Assembly (NCBI GenBank): GCA_910577375.1 | Contig: CAJTLT010000003.1 | Span: 1 to 64,000, forward strand | Reading direction: 5' to 3' | Length of the DNA stretch: 64,000 bases | DNA from: an uncultured Christensenella sp. | GTDB taxonomy: Bacteria; Bacillota; Clostridia; Christensenellales; Borkfalkiaceae | Shown: positions 42,060-51,890 of the stretch, one piece after another | How the letters are laid out: each line of letters begins with the position of its first letter | Position numbering within the stretch: position 1 is the first letter of the stretch | Translations under genes and position numbers: made by a program | Notes under the pieces: generated by a model | Seen by the model: the letters and a program-made list of their open reading frames with translations, nothing else | Told to the model about the DNA's origin: nothing | The model's database searches: none

Positions 42060-42376
42060 ACCCAACAGGTCGGTTGTATCCTTTGGATATCAAACCGGTT
42101 AATACAAATTATCCAAGTTTTAAAAGCGGGAGAAATTTTTTAAATTTCTCCCGCTCTGTTATTGCTTTAAATTAAAAATAAAAAACGCATATTACAAACG
42201 GCTTTTAATTGAGCTTGAATTTTTATTTCAATCTGCTAAACATCAGCTTTTTATATATAAAAAATGCTTGTTATTTAACCTATTTTTATATTTTTGCGCG
42301 TGCAATATTGTTCAGCATTTGACTAACGGCGCAAAATTGCGGTATAATTTACCGTGTGCAATACAGGAGGTAAATT
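42060..42376. other. intergenic region
   Basis: No gene seen. It holds the DUF11 operon terminator, then AT-rich sequence with a TATAAT near 42348, probably the -10 element of the YitT gene. Confidence 0.5.
42125..42160 (+). terminator. terminator of the DUF11 operon
   Basis: AGCGGGAGAAATTT and its exact inverted copy around TTT, then CTGTTATT. Confidence 0.8.
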
Positions 42377-43315
42377 ATGAAATCAGGCAAACTGCCCGAA
42401 AAAGCCGTCGTTTTGAAATTTCTGAAAAAATACGGAATAATTTCCCTCGGCTGCCTTATATATTCGTTCGGCGTGGCGTTATTCCTTGACGCAAACAGCC
42501 TTGCTTCCGGCGGGGTGACGGGAATATCGATTATGATAAATTACGTCATACGCGTTTGCACCGGATACGAACTAAACACCGGAATTATAATACTTATAAT
42601 AAACATTCCGTTATTTATTCTCGGCGCGGTTTTCTTCGGGAAACATTTTCTCATTTCAACGGTTTACGCCACCGCTCTTTCCTCCGGTCTTATGTGGCTT
42701 TGGGATATACTTTTCGCGTCGTATCTGCCTTTGACAAACAATCTGTTTTTAACGGCGCTTATCGGCGGCGTATTGTTCGGTGCGGGTATGGGGCTTATTT
42801 TCCGTATGGGCAGTTCTACCGGAGGCACCGACGTAATAGTAAAAATACTGAGGAAAAAGTTCCGTTACATTCAGACGGGAATGATTTCTATGGCGATAGA
42901 CATTTTTATCGTCGGCACGTCCGCCATTGTTTATTGGGCGCTGGGAATGGAAAACTTTTTTGAAATTACGTGTTACACATTTATTTCTATCGTAGTTTTT
43001 TCAACGATGTTCGATTTTGTGCTTTACGGCGGAAATTCGGCAAAGCTCGTTTATATTATAACCACGCACGATAACGCGCAGCAAATATGCGGCAGAATTT
43101 TAAAAGAACTCGACGTCGGCGCAACCTTTGTAGACGGCGAAGGCGCTTACACCGGCGACGATAAACGCATAATAATGTGCGCTATAAAAAACTTTTTGTA
43201 TCCCAAACTAAGAGATATAGTCAGCGCCGTAGACGCAAACGCGTTTATGATTGTTTCTTCCGCAAAAGAAGTATACGGCGAAGGTTATAAAAATCATTTG
43301 GACGACGAACTTTAA
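42377..43315 (+). CDS. YitT-family membrane protein (DUF161 and DUF2179)
   Basis: A 312-aa protein with five membrane spans (about residues 12-215) and a C-terminal soluble DUF2179 domain (about 222-300) that has a ferredoxin-like fold. The motif GGVTGISIMINY, the second copy GSSTGGTDVIVKIL and the later SIVVFSTMFDFVLYGGNSAK are typical. Function is not settled; some members are linked to amino acid transport. CAGGAGG precedes ATG 42377. Confidence 0.9.
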   Translation: MKSGKLPEKAVVLKFLKKYGIISLGCLIYSFGVALFLDANSLASGGVTGISIMINYVIRVCTGYELNTGIIILIINIPLFILGAVFFGKHFLISTVYATALSSGLMWLWDILFASYLPLTNNLFLTALIGGVLFGAGMGLIFRMGSSTGGTDVIVKILRKKFRYIQTGMISMAIDIFIVGTSAIVYWALGMENFFEITCYTFISIVVFSTMFDFVLYGGNSAKLVYIITTHDNAQQICGRILKELDVGATFVDGEGAYTGDDKRIIMCAIKNFLYPKLRDIVSAVDANAFMIVSSAKEVYGEGYKNHLDDEL

Positions 43316-43338
43316 AAACTCAACGATAAAGGACTAAA

Positions 43339-44907
43339 ATGAATAAAACCGTTGCTCTTACAGGTACAACGGGCGCAATGGGCGGCGAAGTTCTTTTAAG
43401 CCTGTTGCAGTCCCCTTTGAACCTCAATGTCAGATGCATAATATTTGAAAAGGAAAAGCGCATACCGCGCTTTGTAAAAAACACTTTAAAAAAATACCGC
43501 GGCAGAATATACGCTTTTAAAGGCGATATTTCCAGATTTGACGACTGCGAAGAGCTTATAAAAGGCGCGGATTACGTTATAAACTGCGCCTCTCTCATCC
43601 CCCCCAAATCAGACCACGACCCCGCGGGAACATATCAAAGCAATTTTGTAGGAACAAAAAATATTGTAGACGCGATTCTGGCAAGCGGGCGGGAAAAAGA
43701 AATAGCGTTAATTCACATTGCAACCGTTGCAATGTACGGACACCGCGCTTTGCCGCACGTGTGGCTCAGGGTCGGCGACCCGATTATTTCAAGCGATTAC
43801 GACGTATATTCTAAACAGAAGCTCAAAGCGGAAAAATACGTGCTTGAAAGCGGTTTGCCACACTTTGTTTCTCTCCGCCAGACCGCAGTTTTGCACAAGT
43901 ATATGTTTGCAAACAATCTCAAAGACGGGCTTATGTTCCACACCGTATGGAACGGTACGCTGGAATGGGTAACCGACCGCGACAGCGGAGTTCTGTGCAA
44001 AAACATCGTAGAAAAAGATATCGGCGGAAAACTCGGGAATTTCTGGAATAAAATTTACAATATCGGCGGCGGAAAAAGCTGCCGCGTTACGGGATTTGAA
44101 ACGTTTGACAGATGCTTCGCATTAACCGGCAGAAGCGCAAAAAAATATTTCAAACCTAATTGGAACATTGCGAGAAATTTCCACGGCGGCTGGTTTTACG
44201 ACAGCGACGAACTGGAAGAAATTTTGAATTTCCGCAGCGAAAGCATGGAAGATTTCTGGACGAGAACGGGCAAAAAATACGGATACTTCAAGCTTGCAAA
44301 AATAGTTCCCGCCTCCCTCATTTCCGCTTTTGCGATAAAAAGACTTTTCAAAAATACGAACTCGCCCGGTTATTGGCTTAAAAACGGCAAGGAAGGCAGA
44401 ATAAAAGCGTTTTTCGGCAGCAGAGAAGATTATGAAAAAATCCCCGACAAATGGGAAGACTATCCGCTTTTGAGCGAAGGCAAACTCGAAGACGGTTCAG
44501 AAATAAATTATTCCGAACTTAAAGATATCAAAAACGCAAAGCCGCGCCTTTTAAACCACGGTTACGACGAAAGCAAGCCTTTGGAAGAACTTGAATTAGC
44601 CGATTTGCAGAGTGCCGCATCGTTCCGCGGAGGAAAATGCCTTGCGCCGAAATTCGGCAAAGACGCGCTTTACGATAAAGTTATATGGAAATGCCGCGAA
44701 GGGCACGAATTCGCGCTTACCCCTTACACCGTATTAAAGGGCGGTTACTGGTGCCCGCACTGCTGCGAACCCAAGCCGTGGAAATACGGCGCAATTGCCA
44801 ATATCCCGTTTTACGGTCAGGTTTATTTCGATTCCCACAGCGAAAACGAGGTTGACGACGTTTATCCAGTTTTCGACCGCGAGGAAGATTTCATAATAAA
44901 AAAATAA
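43339..44907 (+). CDS. extended SDR (NAD-dependent epimerase-like) with C-terminal Cys motif
   Basis: A 522-aa protein. The N terminus is an extended SDR: TGTTGAMGGEVL (residues about 7-18), GDISRFDD, NCASLIPPKSD, and a catalytic-type Y-x3-K (SKQKLKAEKY with upstream DVY). From about residue 330 the sequence leaves the SDR fold. The end carries CREGHEFALTPYTVLKGGYWCPHC, a treble-clef-like pattern in which Cys and His would bind zinc. The gene lies 32 bases before an EFR1 gene, and the two may act together in an unknown redox pathway. I know of no named family with this architecture. Confidence 0.78.
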   Translation: MNKTVALTGTTGAMGGEVLLSLLQSPLNLNVRCIIFEKEKRIPRFVKNTLKKYRGRIYAFKGDISRFDDCEELIKGADYVINCASLIPPKSDHDPAGTYQSNFVGTKNIVDAILASGREKEIALIHIATVAMYGHRALPHVWLRVGDPIISSDYDVYSKQKLKAEKYVLESGLPHFVSLRQTAVLHKYMFANNLKDGLMFHTVWNGTLEWVTDRDSGVLCKNIVEKDIGGKLGNFWNKIYNIGGGKSCRVTGFETFDRCFALTGRSAKKYFKPNWNIARNFHGGWFYDSDELEEILNFRSESMEDFWTRTGKKYGYFKLAKIVPASLISAFAIKRLFKNTNSPGYWLKNGKEGRIKAFFGSREDYEKIPDKWEDYPLLSEGKLEDGSEINYSELKDIKNAKPRLLNHGYDESKPLEELELADLQSAASFRGGKCLAPKFGKDALYDKVIWKCREGHEFALTPYTVLKGGYWCPHCCEPKPWKYGAIANIPFYGQVYFDSHSENEVDDVYPVFDREEDFIIKK

Positions 44908-44939
44908 CTTACGGCACAAAAGCCGCGCGATTATATTTT

Positions 44940-45887
44940 ATGAAAGTAATTTTGTATGTTTTTTCGGGCACGGGAAACACAATGAAAGTAGCCGCGCTCT
45001 ATAAAAAATTTTTGGAAAACCCGCATAAAGATTTAAACGCGGGCGCGGACTGCAAGTCCGCGCCCGCGTCGGTAGATATCTACCGCGTGTCTAAAAAAAG
45101 CGGAGATTTACCCGACCCGAACGCATATGATTTGGTCGGCATAGGTTATCCGATTCACGGGTTTTCCGCGCCGGAACCCACAATCAAGCTTTGCAAAACA
45201 TTGCCCAAGGTTGAAAACAAGCGTACTTTTGTATTCAAAACTTCCGGCGAAGGCTTGCATTTAAACGACTGCTCCTCGCAGAAGTGCATTAAAATTTTAA
45301 AGAAAAAGGGCTACGACGTGGCTATGGAACACCACATAGTTATGCCGTATAATATGATTTACCGCCATCGCGACGAAATGGCGAAACAAATGTGGATTTA
45401 CGCACATGCTCTAACAGACATGCATTGCCGCGAATTGCTTGAAAATAAACGGGAAAACGTAAACCAGCCCTTTTATAAAACATTTTACTGCCCTCCCGTG
45501 CGCTTTTTGGAACAGAAATTCGCACACTTGCACGGAACCGCATTCCATGTAAATCCCAAAAAATGCGTAAACTGCATGCGCTGCGTAAACGTATGCCCGC
45601 AAAACAATATAAAATACGAAAACGGAGTATTTTCGTTCGGGCATAACTGCGTGCTTTGTATGGGCTGTTCTTTCGGCTGCCCTCAGGACGCCATTAACGT
45701 AGGCGTTTTCAGATTCTGGAAAGTAAACGGCAGTTATCGGCTTAACGAACTTAAAAAAGACGAAGATATCCCCTTCCCTTTCGTTCCGCATTATGCAAAG
45801 GGAATTTACCGCTTATATAAAAAATATTACAGCGAATGCGATAAAAAACTTGCCCTTGCCGGTATTGACATAAACGACTATATATAA
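44940..45887 (+). CDS. EFR1-type flavodoxin/ferredoxin fusion, with in-frame palindrome
   Basis: A 315-aa electron carrier: an N-terminal flavodoxin-like domain (FSGTGNTMKVAALY at the phosphate loop) and a C-terminal pair of 4Fe-4S clusters (CVNCMRCVNVCP and CVLCMGCSFGCP, residues about 206-250). Between the two strands near residues 33-43 an 11-codon palindromic insertion (45037-45069) encodes AGADCKSAPA, outside the conserved fold. Flavodoxin homologues have no such insertion. The domains suggest reduction of an unknown partner. It follows the SDR gene and may be its partner. Confidence 0.88.
   Translation: MKVILYVFSGTGNTMKVAALYKKFLENPHKDLNAGADCKSAPASVDIYRVSKKSGDLPDPNAYDLVGIGYPIHGFSAPEPTIKLCKTLPKVENKRTFVFKTSGEGLHLNDCSSQKCIKILKKKGYDVAMEHHIVMPYNMIYRHRDEMAKQMWIYAHALTDMHCRELLENKRENVNQPFYKTFYCPPVRFLEQKFAHLHGTAFHVNPKKCVNCMRCVNVCPQNNIKYENGVFSFGHNCVLCMGCSFGCPQDAINVGVFRFWKVNGSYRLNELKKDEDIPFPFVPHYAKGIYRLYKKYYSECDKKLALAGIDINDYI
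45037..45069. repeat. 33-bp palindromic element inserted in frame in the EFR1 gene
   Basis: ACGCGGGCGCGGACT (45037-45051), GCA, and its exact inverted copy (45055-45069). It is 33 bases, so it adds 11 codons without shifting frame. It is much more GC-rich than the gene around it. Palindromic elements like this recur in reading frames of some genomes (for example RPE in Rickettsia). Confidence 0.75.
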
Positions 45888-46775
45888 ATGAGAAAGTTTC
45901 ATAAAACAGCGGGCGGAATAATAATCGGGATTTTCGGGGGTTACGGTATTATATCGTTTATTTACCAGCTTACCGCGGGAAAAACCGACGTAATCAACGC
46001 TGTTTTTACTATAATTGCAGCGTTTACTGTTTGCCTTATATCTTATCTTTCCTTTTTCGGGAAATGGGGAGCTTTTTTGCACCGTTTCGGCAAGCACAAC
46101 TACGCAGAGGCAATCGATATTAATTACGAATATGTTATGCATCCCGCAAAACGCAACAAAAACGCTCCTCGAAAATTCAAGTTCAAGTCTGCAAGCCTCG
46201 CGCCCTTGCTAGTATGTATGGCAGGCGCGGCAATTATGTTTGTTCTTGCGTCGCTTGAAATTGAAAAAATAACGGGCGGAAATTATCTGAAAGCCGAAGC
46301 CGTGGTTGAAAGCGTTTTGACAAACGACGGCAAAAGCCGTCTTTTATGCGTTTTTTACGTAAACGGAAAAGAGTATTACGGAGCAATTGCCGACAGCTGA
46401 TCGGGCGTTAATTTTATCGAGGGAAATATCGCCGGCGTTTATTATCAGAGATTTCACCCGGAAATAGTTTTTCAGCCCTCCGCCACCGTTTTAATGTATA
46501 CGAGCGGTTTTATATTTGCAGGCATAGGAATTATTGCATTTCTGGCTATAAATTGCCTGACCACCGCCATAGGAATACCGACGGGGACAATATTTGCGGG
46601 CGCGGGCATATGCTTTCAGATTGGCGCATATTTTGCGGGCGGGTTTAACTTTTTACAGCTTGCAATGAGCGGAGCGCTCGTCTATACGTGCAACTTTTTT
46701 ATAATTATCGGGTTATACTGTATTTGCGCGGGAATAGGGAACATAATTCTTTACGCCAAAGGATACGACGTATGA
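45888..46775 (+). pseudogene. DUF3592-like membrane protein interrupted by TGA
   Basis: The frame runs from ATG 45888 to TGA 46398-46400 (170 codons) and then continues in the same frame to 46775 (295 codons in all). The part after the stop keeps coding character: SGVNFIEGNIAGVYYQRFHPEI continues a beta domain that begins AEAVVESVLTNDGKSRLLCVFYVNGKEYYG, as in DUF3592 proteins, followed by three hydrophobic spans. The next ATG (46494) has no ribosome site. TGA probably replaces a TGG or other codon. It ends with ATGA overlapping the next gene. Pseudogene, sequence error or stop read-through. Confidence 0.75.
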
Positions 46776-47224
46776 AAACGGTTAAGGATTTTATTTTTGT
46801 CGGCGCAGCCGCTATTATATTTATAATTATCGGCATAGCTCTGCTTTCCGCCGTAATATATTACACAACAGGAAACGAAAATTACGTAAAAACCTCCGCG
46901 ACCGTTACCCATACCGAAATATGGCGAAACGAAAACGGTTACGTTGCGCAGATTACTTACGAATATTATGTAAACGGCGAAAGATACGTAAAACAGAGCC
47001 CGCATATACGGAACGCATCTTCAAGCAAATTCGAAGGCGATACACTCTTTGTTTATTACAACCCCGACAATCCCGAAGAAGTTACGGAAGGCAATAATAT
47101 GAATTTTTCCGTTCTGTTTTTCGGCATCGCGTTTCTTGTTATTGGCGGCGGACTGTTCGCGTTCACGCTGAAAGGAATAAAAAAGAAAAACGAAATTTCG
47201 ATAAATAATAAACTGACGGATTAA
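46772..47224 (+). CDS. DUF3592-like membrane protein
   Basis: A 150-aa protein with a span at about residues 8-30, a beta domain (VTHTEIWRNENGYVAQITYEYYVNGERYVKQSP, then FVYYNPDNPEE) and a second span at about 112-132. It is a shorter relative of the interrupted upstream gene, with which it overlaps by four bases. Start ATG 46772 is set by that overlap. DUF3592 proteins are found in many bacteria; function unknown. Confidence 0.8.
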   Translation: MKTVKDFIFVGAAAIIFIIIGIALLSAVIYYTTGNENYVKTSATVTHTEIWRNENGYVAQITYEYYVNGERYVKQSPHIRNASSSKFEGDTLFVYYNPDNPEEVTEGNNMNFSVLFFGIAFLVIGGGLFAFTLKGIKKKNEISINNKLTD

Positions 47225-47240
47225 AGCGTAAAATATTTTT

Positions 47241-48137
47241 ATGAAAGCAAAAGAATTTTTCAAAAACGCGGGTATGGGCGCGGTTATAGGCGTGGGAATG
47301 ATTATACCCGGCGTAAGCGGCGGCACTATCGCCGTGCTTTTCAACATTTACGATAAGCTAATAAACGCGATAAGCGATTTGAGAAAAGACTTTAAAAACA
47401 GCTTTTTCTTTTTATTGCCTATAATTTTGGGCGCGCTTGCGGCGGTTATCGCAACCTATTTCCCCTTAAAATTTTTTCTCGACCGTGCGCCCCTCCCCAC
47501 TTTAATGCTTTTCACCGGTCTTATGGTCGGGTCGTTCCCGAAAATGTTTAAAGATACTGTAAAAAAGGGATTCAAATATCGGGATATCGCCGCGATTTTA
47601 ATCCCGCTTGTATTTATTATTTCAATTTGTTTTGTTCCGTCGCTCGGAAACGTTAATTTAGGCGCGGATATGCCCGTTTGGGGATATTTTATGCTTGTTT
47701 TAATAGGCGCGGTTGCATCGTGCGCGTTGGTTGTACCAGGGGTCAGCGGTTCGATGTTGTTGCTTATATTCGGCTATTACACCTCTATTTTAAATACCGT
47801 TTCCGCGCTAAAAACCGATTTCGGCCACTCCCTTTTGGTGCTTGCGCTCTTTGCTGCGGGGCTTATAATCGGATTTTTCAGCATTGCAAAGCTTATGAAA
47901 TTTTTACTCAAAAAATTCCCTCGCGGAACGGGCTGGGCAATTATAGGGTTTGTTGTAGGTTCGATACCCGCCATCTTCCTCTCCTTTGACTGGGCGGCGG
48001 AAGGAGTTCCCGCTTTCAGCTCCCTGCATATGGCGGCGGGCGCACTTTTGTGTATTGCGGGGCTGATTGCAAGTTTTGCTTTCACTGCATATGCCGACGC
48101 GCGCAATCAAACCAAACCGCATATGTTGAACGAATAA
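47241..48137 (+). CDS. DUF368 membrane protein, polyprenyl-phosphate translocase family (PopT)
   Basis: A 298-aa protein with eight or nine hydrophobic spans. The family signatures are the two repeated segments GMIIPGVSGGTIAVLF (near residue 15) and ALVVPGVSGSMLLLIFGYY (near 165). DUF368 proteins were recently shown to return undecaprenyl phosphate, the carrier of cell-wall precursors, to the inner membrane face. TTTTTATG with a weak ribosome site precedes the start. It is last in the plus-strand run from 43339. Confidence 0.9.
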   Translation: MKAKEFFKNAGMGAVIGVGMIIPGVSGGTIAVLFNIYDKLINAISDLRKDFKNSFFFLLPIILGALAAVIATYFPLKFFLDRAPLPTLMLFTGLMVGSFPKMFKDTVKKGFKYRDIAAILIPLVFIISICFVPSLGNVNLGADMPVWGYFMLVLIGAVASCALVVPGVSGSMLLLIFGYYTSILNTVSALKTDFGHSLLVLALFAAGLIIGFFSIAKLMKFLLKKFPRGTGWAIIGFVVGSIPAIFLSFDWAAEGVPAFSSLHMAAGALLCIAGLIASFAFTAYADARNQTKPHMLNE

Positions 48138-48156
48138 TATGTTTGTAAAAAAATAT

Positions 48157-48190
48157 GCCCTTGCGGACATTTGTCCGCAAGGGCTTTTTT
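48157..48190. terminator. bidirectional terminator between DUF368 and rpoC genes
   Basis: GCCCTTGCGGACA and its exact inverted copy around TT, followed by TTTTTT. It serves both converging genes. Confidence 0.85.
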
Positions 48191-48198
48191 GTTGCGAT

Positions 48199-51100
48199 TT
48201 AATTGTTTTCGCCGTTATCGACTATGCTGTTATAGTTGGGGTTTATCACGGGCGACATATTCTTATATTCCTTTACGCCCGTACCGGCGGGAATAAGTTT
48301 ACCGATAATAACGTTTTCTTTAAGACCGATAAGCGGGTCAACCTTGTTCTTGATAGCCGCGTCGGTGAGTACTCTCGCAGTTTCCTGGAAAGATGCCGCC
48401 GAAAGGAAGCTGTCGGTAGAAAGCGCTGCCTTTGTAATTCCGAGCAATACGCGCTTCTGTAAAGCGGGGGTGCCGCCGTTTTCGATAGCCTTCATATTCT
48501 CTTCTTCAACGGTGAACATATCCACGGTTTCTCCGGGGAGAAGATTAGTTGAACCGGCGCTCTCTATTCTTACCTTTCTGAGCATCTGACGTACGATAAT
48601 TTCAACGTGTTTGTCGTTAATATCAACGCCTTGCGAACGGTAAACGGATTGAACCTGTTCAAGGATATAGTCCTGAACGCCCTTTACGCCCGAAACCCTC
48701 AAAATATCCTGAGGATATACAGAGCCTGTATTCAGCACTGTTCCGGGTTGAACCGTATCGCCGTTCTTTACGTGCAATTCGGCATTGAAAGGCAACGAAT
48801 ATTCTTTTTTGATTTCTTTCGTTACGGGGTCGCGCACGACAATATGCTTTAAATTGTCTTTATCGTCAACGGCAACCACGCCGGAAACTTCGCAAAGTGT
48901 TGCGCAACCTTTGGGTTTACGCGCTTCGAAAAGCTCTTCTACACGGGGCAAACCTTGGGTAATATCGCCCGTAGCCGCAATACCGCCGGTGTGGAACGTA
49001 CGCATGGTAAGCTGTGTACCGGGCTCGCCGATTGACTGAGCCGCGATAACGCCGACCGCCTCGCCCGCCTGAACGGGAAGGTTTGTAGCCATATTCTTGC
49101 CGTAGCATTTTGCGCAAACGCCGTAGCGCGAATTACAAGTGAATACGGAACGAATTGCAACTTCTTCGATGCCTGCGGCAACGATTTCTTTTGCAAGCAC
49201 GTCGGTTACGAAACCGTTCTGTTCAACGATAACGTTGCCGTTTTTATCTTTAACGTCTTCCGCAACGAATCTGCCCTGGATTCTGTCTTCAAGTCCTTCG
49301 ATAACTTCGCCGTTAGGTCCGATAATCGCCCTTACAACCATACCGCGGGGCTTTTTGCTACCCGCCATACAGTCGTCTTCGCGCACGATAACGTCTTGCG
49401 ATACGTCCACAAGACGGCGCGTAAGATAACCGGAGTCCGCAGTTTTCAATGCCGTGTCGGCAAGGCCTTTACGTCCGCCGTGCGAAGAAATGAAGTATTC
49501 GAGAACCGAAAGTCCCTGACGGAAACACGATTTAACGGGAACCTCAATTTTCTTACCCTGCGGGTTAACCATCAGTCCGCGCATACCGGAAAGCTGTTTC
49601 ATCTGGTCGATTGAACCGCGGGCGCCCGAATTCGCCATCATCCATATGGGATTGAATTTATCAAGCGACTTTTTGAGCGCGTCGGTAACTCTGTCGGTAG
49701 CGTCGTCCCAAGCGTTGATAACCGCGTTGTAACGTTCTTCTTCGCGCAAAAGTCCGCGCTGGTATTTCTTTTCTATTTTGATAACGTTTTCTTCCGTTTC
49801 CGCAACGATTGCTTTCTTTGCGTCGGGAATGTGCATATCGAATACGGAAGTTGTGATTGCGCCGACGGTGGAATACTTATATCCCAGCGTTTTAATCTTG
49901 TCGAGCACGTCTGCCGCTCTCGGCGCGCCGCCCGTCTTGAAGCAACGTTCTACAATCTTGCCGAGCTGCTTTTTGCCTACCGCAACCGCGCCGCCAAGGA
50001 ATTCATAAGAAATTTCGTATTTGAGATAATCTTCGGGAGTTTTACGTTCAACAAAGCCCAAATCCTGAGGCATTTCGTTGTTGAATATAATTCTGCCAAC
50101 GCTTGTTTTTACTATGCCGGTAACGCTCTGTCCGTTGAAAGGAGAATTTTCGTCGTCGATTTCAACCGTTCTGCGGATATAAATTTCGTCCTGCATATGA
50201 ACGAGCTTGAGCTGATAGGCAATCATTGCCTCGTCTTCGGAAATGTAAGCGTTGGGAACATACTTTTCTGCGCCCTCGTCCTTTTCCGAACATTCGTAAT
50301 ATCTGTCTCCGCCCCAACGGTAGAATTTGTTTTCCTCGCGCCTTAAAATCGTGAGGTAGTACGCGCCCATAACCATATCCTGCGAAGGCTGCATAACAGG
50401 TTTACCGTCGGAAAGCTTCAATATATTGTTGGAAGAAAGCATCAGATATCTTGCTTCCGCCTGAGCTTCAACCGAAAGAGGAACGTGCACCGCCATCTGG
50501 TCGCCGTCGAAGTCCGCGTTGAATGCGGTACAAACAAGCGGGTGAATTTTGATGGCTCTGCCTTCTATCAATACGGGTTCGAACGCCTGAATCGAAAGTC
50601 TGTGCAATGTGGGAGCGCGGTTTAAAAGAACGGGGTGTTCCTTTATAACCTCTTCCAAAACGTCCCAAACAAAAGGTTTAGCCTTTTCAACGGTACGCTT
50701 TGCGCTCTTTATATTGTGGCATTGTCCGCTTTCGACAAGCTTTTTCATTACGAACGGCTTGAAAAGCTCTATCGCCATTTCTTTGGGAAGACCGCACTGA
50801 TAAAGCTTGAGTTCGGGGCCTACGACGATAACCGAACGTCCCGAATAGTCTACACGTTTGCCGAGGAGGTTCTGACGGAAACGACCCTGCTTGCCGCGGA
50901 GCATACCCGAAAGGGATTTAAGCTCTCTGTTGGAAGGTCCGGAAAGGGGCTTGCCACGTCTGCCGTTATCGATAAGCGCGTCAACCGCTTCCTGAAGCAT
51001 ACGCTTTTCGTTCTTGACAATCATATCGGGAGCGCCGAGCTCCATCATTCTCTTCAAACGGTTGTTACGGTTGATAACTCTTCTGTACAAATCGTTCAAG

Positions 51101-51876
51101 TCGGAGGAAGCGAATCTGCCGCCGTCGAGCTGAACCATAGGTCTTATATCGGGGGGAAGAACGGGAAGAACGGTCAAAACCATCCATTCGGGGCGGTTGC
51201 CGCTCTTTCTGAACGCTTCCAAAACCTCTATTCTCTTAACCGCTTTAACGCGTTTCTGGCTTGCGCCCGAGTTATCTATGATGTTCTTTGTTTCTTCGCA
51301 TTCTTTATCGAGGTCTACAGCCATCAAAAGCTCGCGGATAGCTTCCGCGCCCATTCCGACTTTAAGCCCCGTTGTTTCGCTGTCACCGTATTTTTCTTCG
51401 ATATCTCTTAATTCTTTATCGTTGATAACCTGCTTGTATTCGAGCACGGGTACGTTACCGGGGTCGATTACAACATAAGCCGCAAAGTAAATAATCTGCT
51501 CCAAAGCTTTGGGCGACATATCGAGGATAAGACCGATACGCGAAGGCACTCCGCGGAAATACCATATATGGGAAACGGGAGCGGCAAGCTCTATGTGACC
51601 CATTCTTTCGCGCCTTACCTTTGCGCGGGTTACTTCAACGCCGCACTTTTCGCAAGTTATACCCTTATAACGGATACGTTTGTATTTTCCGCAATGGCAT
51701 TCCCAGTCTTTCATAGGTCCGAAAATGCGTTCGCAGAAAAGTCCGTCTTTTTCGGGCTTTTGCGTTCTGTAATTTATAGTTTCGGGCTTGGTTACCTCGC
51801 CCTTGGAAAGTTCCCTTATTTTTTCGGGGGAAGCTACGCTGATTTTAATTGAATTGAAATCGTTTAATTCAAACAT
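48199..51876 (-). CDS. rpoC: RNA polymerase beta-prime subunit
   Basis: A 1225-aa subunit. The N-terminal zinc finger is CHCGKYKRIRYKGITCEKCG; the catalytic loop NADFDGDQMAVHVPL holds the magnesium-binding aspartates; the second zinc site is CNSRYGVCAKCYG. The trigger-loop region GEPGTQLTMRTFHTGG is intact. GGGAGG precedes the ATG, 15 bases after the rpoB stop. The length is normal for Clostridia. Confidence 0.98.
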   Translation of the reverse strand: MFELNDFNSIKISVASPEKIRELSKGEVTKPETINYRTQKPEKDGLFCERIFGPMKDWECHCGKYKRIRYKGITCEKCGVEVTRAKVRRERMGHIELAAPVSHIWYFRGVPSRIGLILDMSPKALEQIIYFAAYVVIDPGNVPVLEYKQVINDKELRDIEEKYGDSETTGLKVGMGAEAIRELLMAVDLDKECEETKNIIDNSGASQKRVKAVKRIEVLEAFRKSGNRPEWMVLTVLPVLPPDIRPMVQLDGGRFASSDLNDLYRRVINRNNRLKRMMELGAPDMIVKNEKRMLQEAVDALIDNGRRGKPLSGPSNRELKSLSGMLRGKQGRFRQNLLGKRVDYSGRSVIVVGPELKLYQCGLPKEMAIELFKPFVMKKLVESGQCHNIKSAKRTVEKAKPFVWDVLEEVIKEHPVLLNRAPTLHRLSIQAFEPVLIEGRAIKIHPLVCTAFNADFDGDQMAVHVPLSVEAQAEARYLMLSSNNILKLSDGKPVMQPSQDMVMGAYYLTILRREENKFYRWGGDRYYECSEKDEGAEKYVPNAYISEDEAMIAYQLKLVHMQDEIYIRRTVEIDDENSPFNGQSVTGIVKTSVGRIIFNNEMPQDLGFVERKTPEDYLKYEISYEFLGGAVAVGKKQLGKIVERCFKTGGAPRAADVLDKIKTLGYKYSTVGAITTSVFDMHIPDAKKAIVAETEENVIKIEKKYQRGLLREEERYNAVINAWDDATDRVTDALKKSLDKFNPIWMMANSGARGSIDQMKQLSGMRGLMVNPQGKKIEVPVKSCFRQGLSVLEYFISSHGGRKGLADTALKTADSGYLTRRLVDVSQDVIVREDDCMAGSKKPRGMVVRAIIGPNGEVIEGLEDRIQGRFVAEDVKDKNGNVIVEQNGFVTDVLAKEIVAAGIEEVAIRSVFTCNSRYGVCAKCYGKNMATNLPVQAGEAVGVIAAQSIGEPGTQLTMRTFHTGGIAATGDITQGLPRVEELFEARKPKGCATLCEVSGVVAVDDKDNLKHIVVRDPVTKEIKKEYSLPFNAELHVKNGDTVQPGTVLNTGSVYPQDILRVSGVKGVQDYILEQVQSVYRSQGVDINDKHVEIIVRQMLRKVRIESAGSTNLLPGETVDMFTVEEENMKAIENGGTPALQKRVLLGITKAALSTDSFLSAASFQETARVLTDAAIKNKVDPLIGLKENVIIGKLIPAGTGVKEYKNMSPVINPNYNSIVDNGENN

Positions 51877-51890
51877 TTATTTACCTCCCT

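Noticed and set aside
46398..46400. TGA as a selenocysteine or tryptophan codon
   Set aside because: TGA ends several intact genes here (parE, the desulfidase-like gene), and no SECIS-like hairpin is evident after it. A plain nonsense change is simpler.
50635..51411. Open frame of 258 codons opposite rpoC
   Set aside because: Shadow of rpoC with no start signals.
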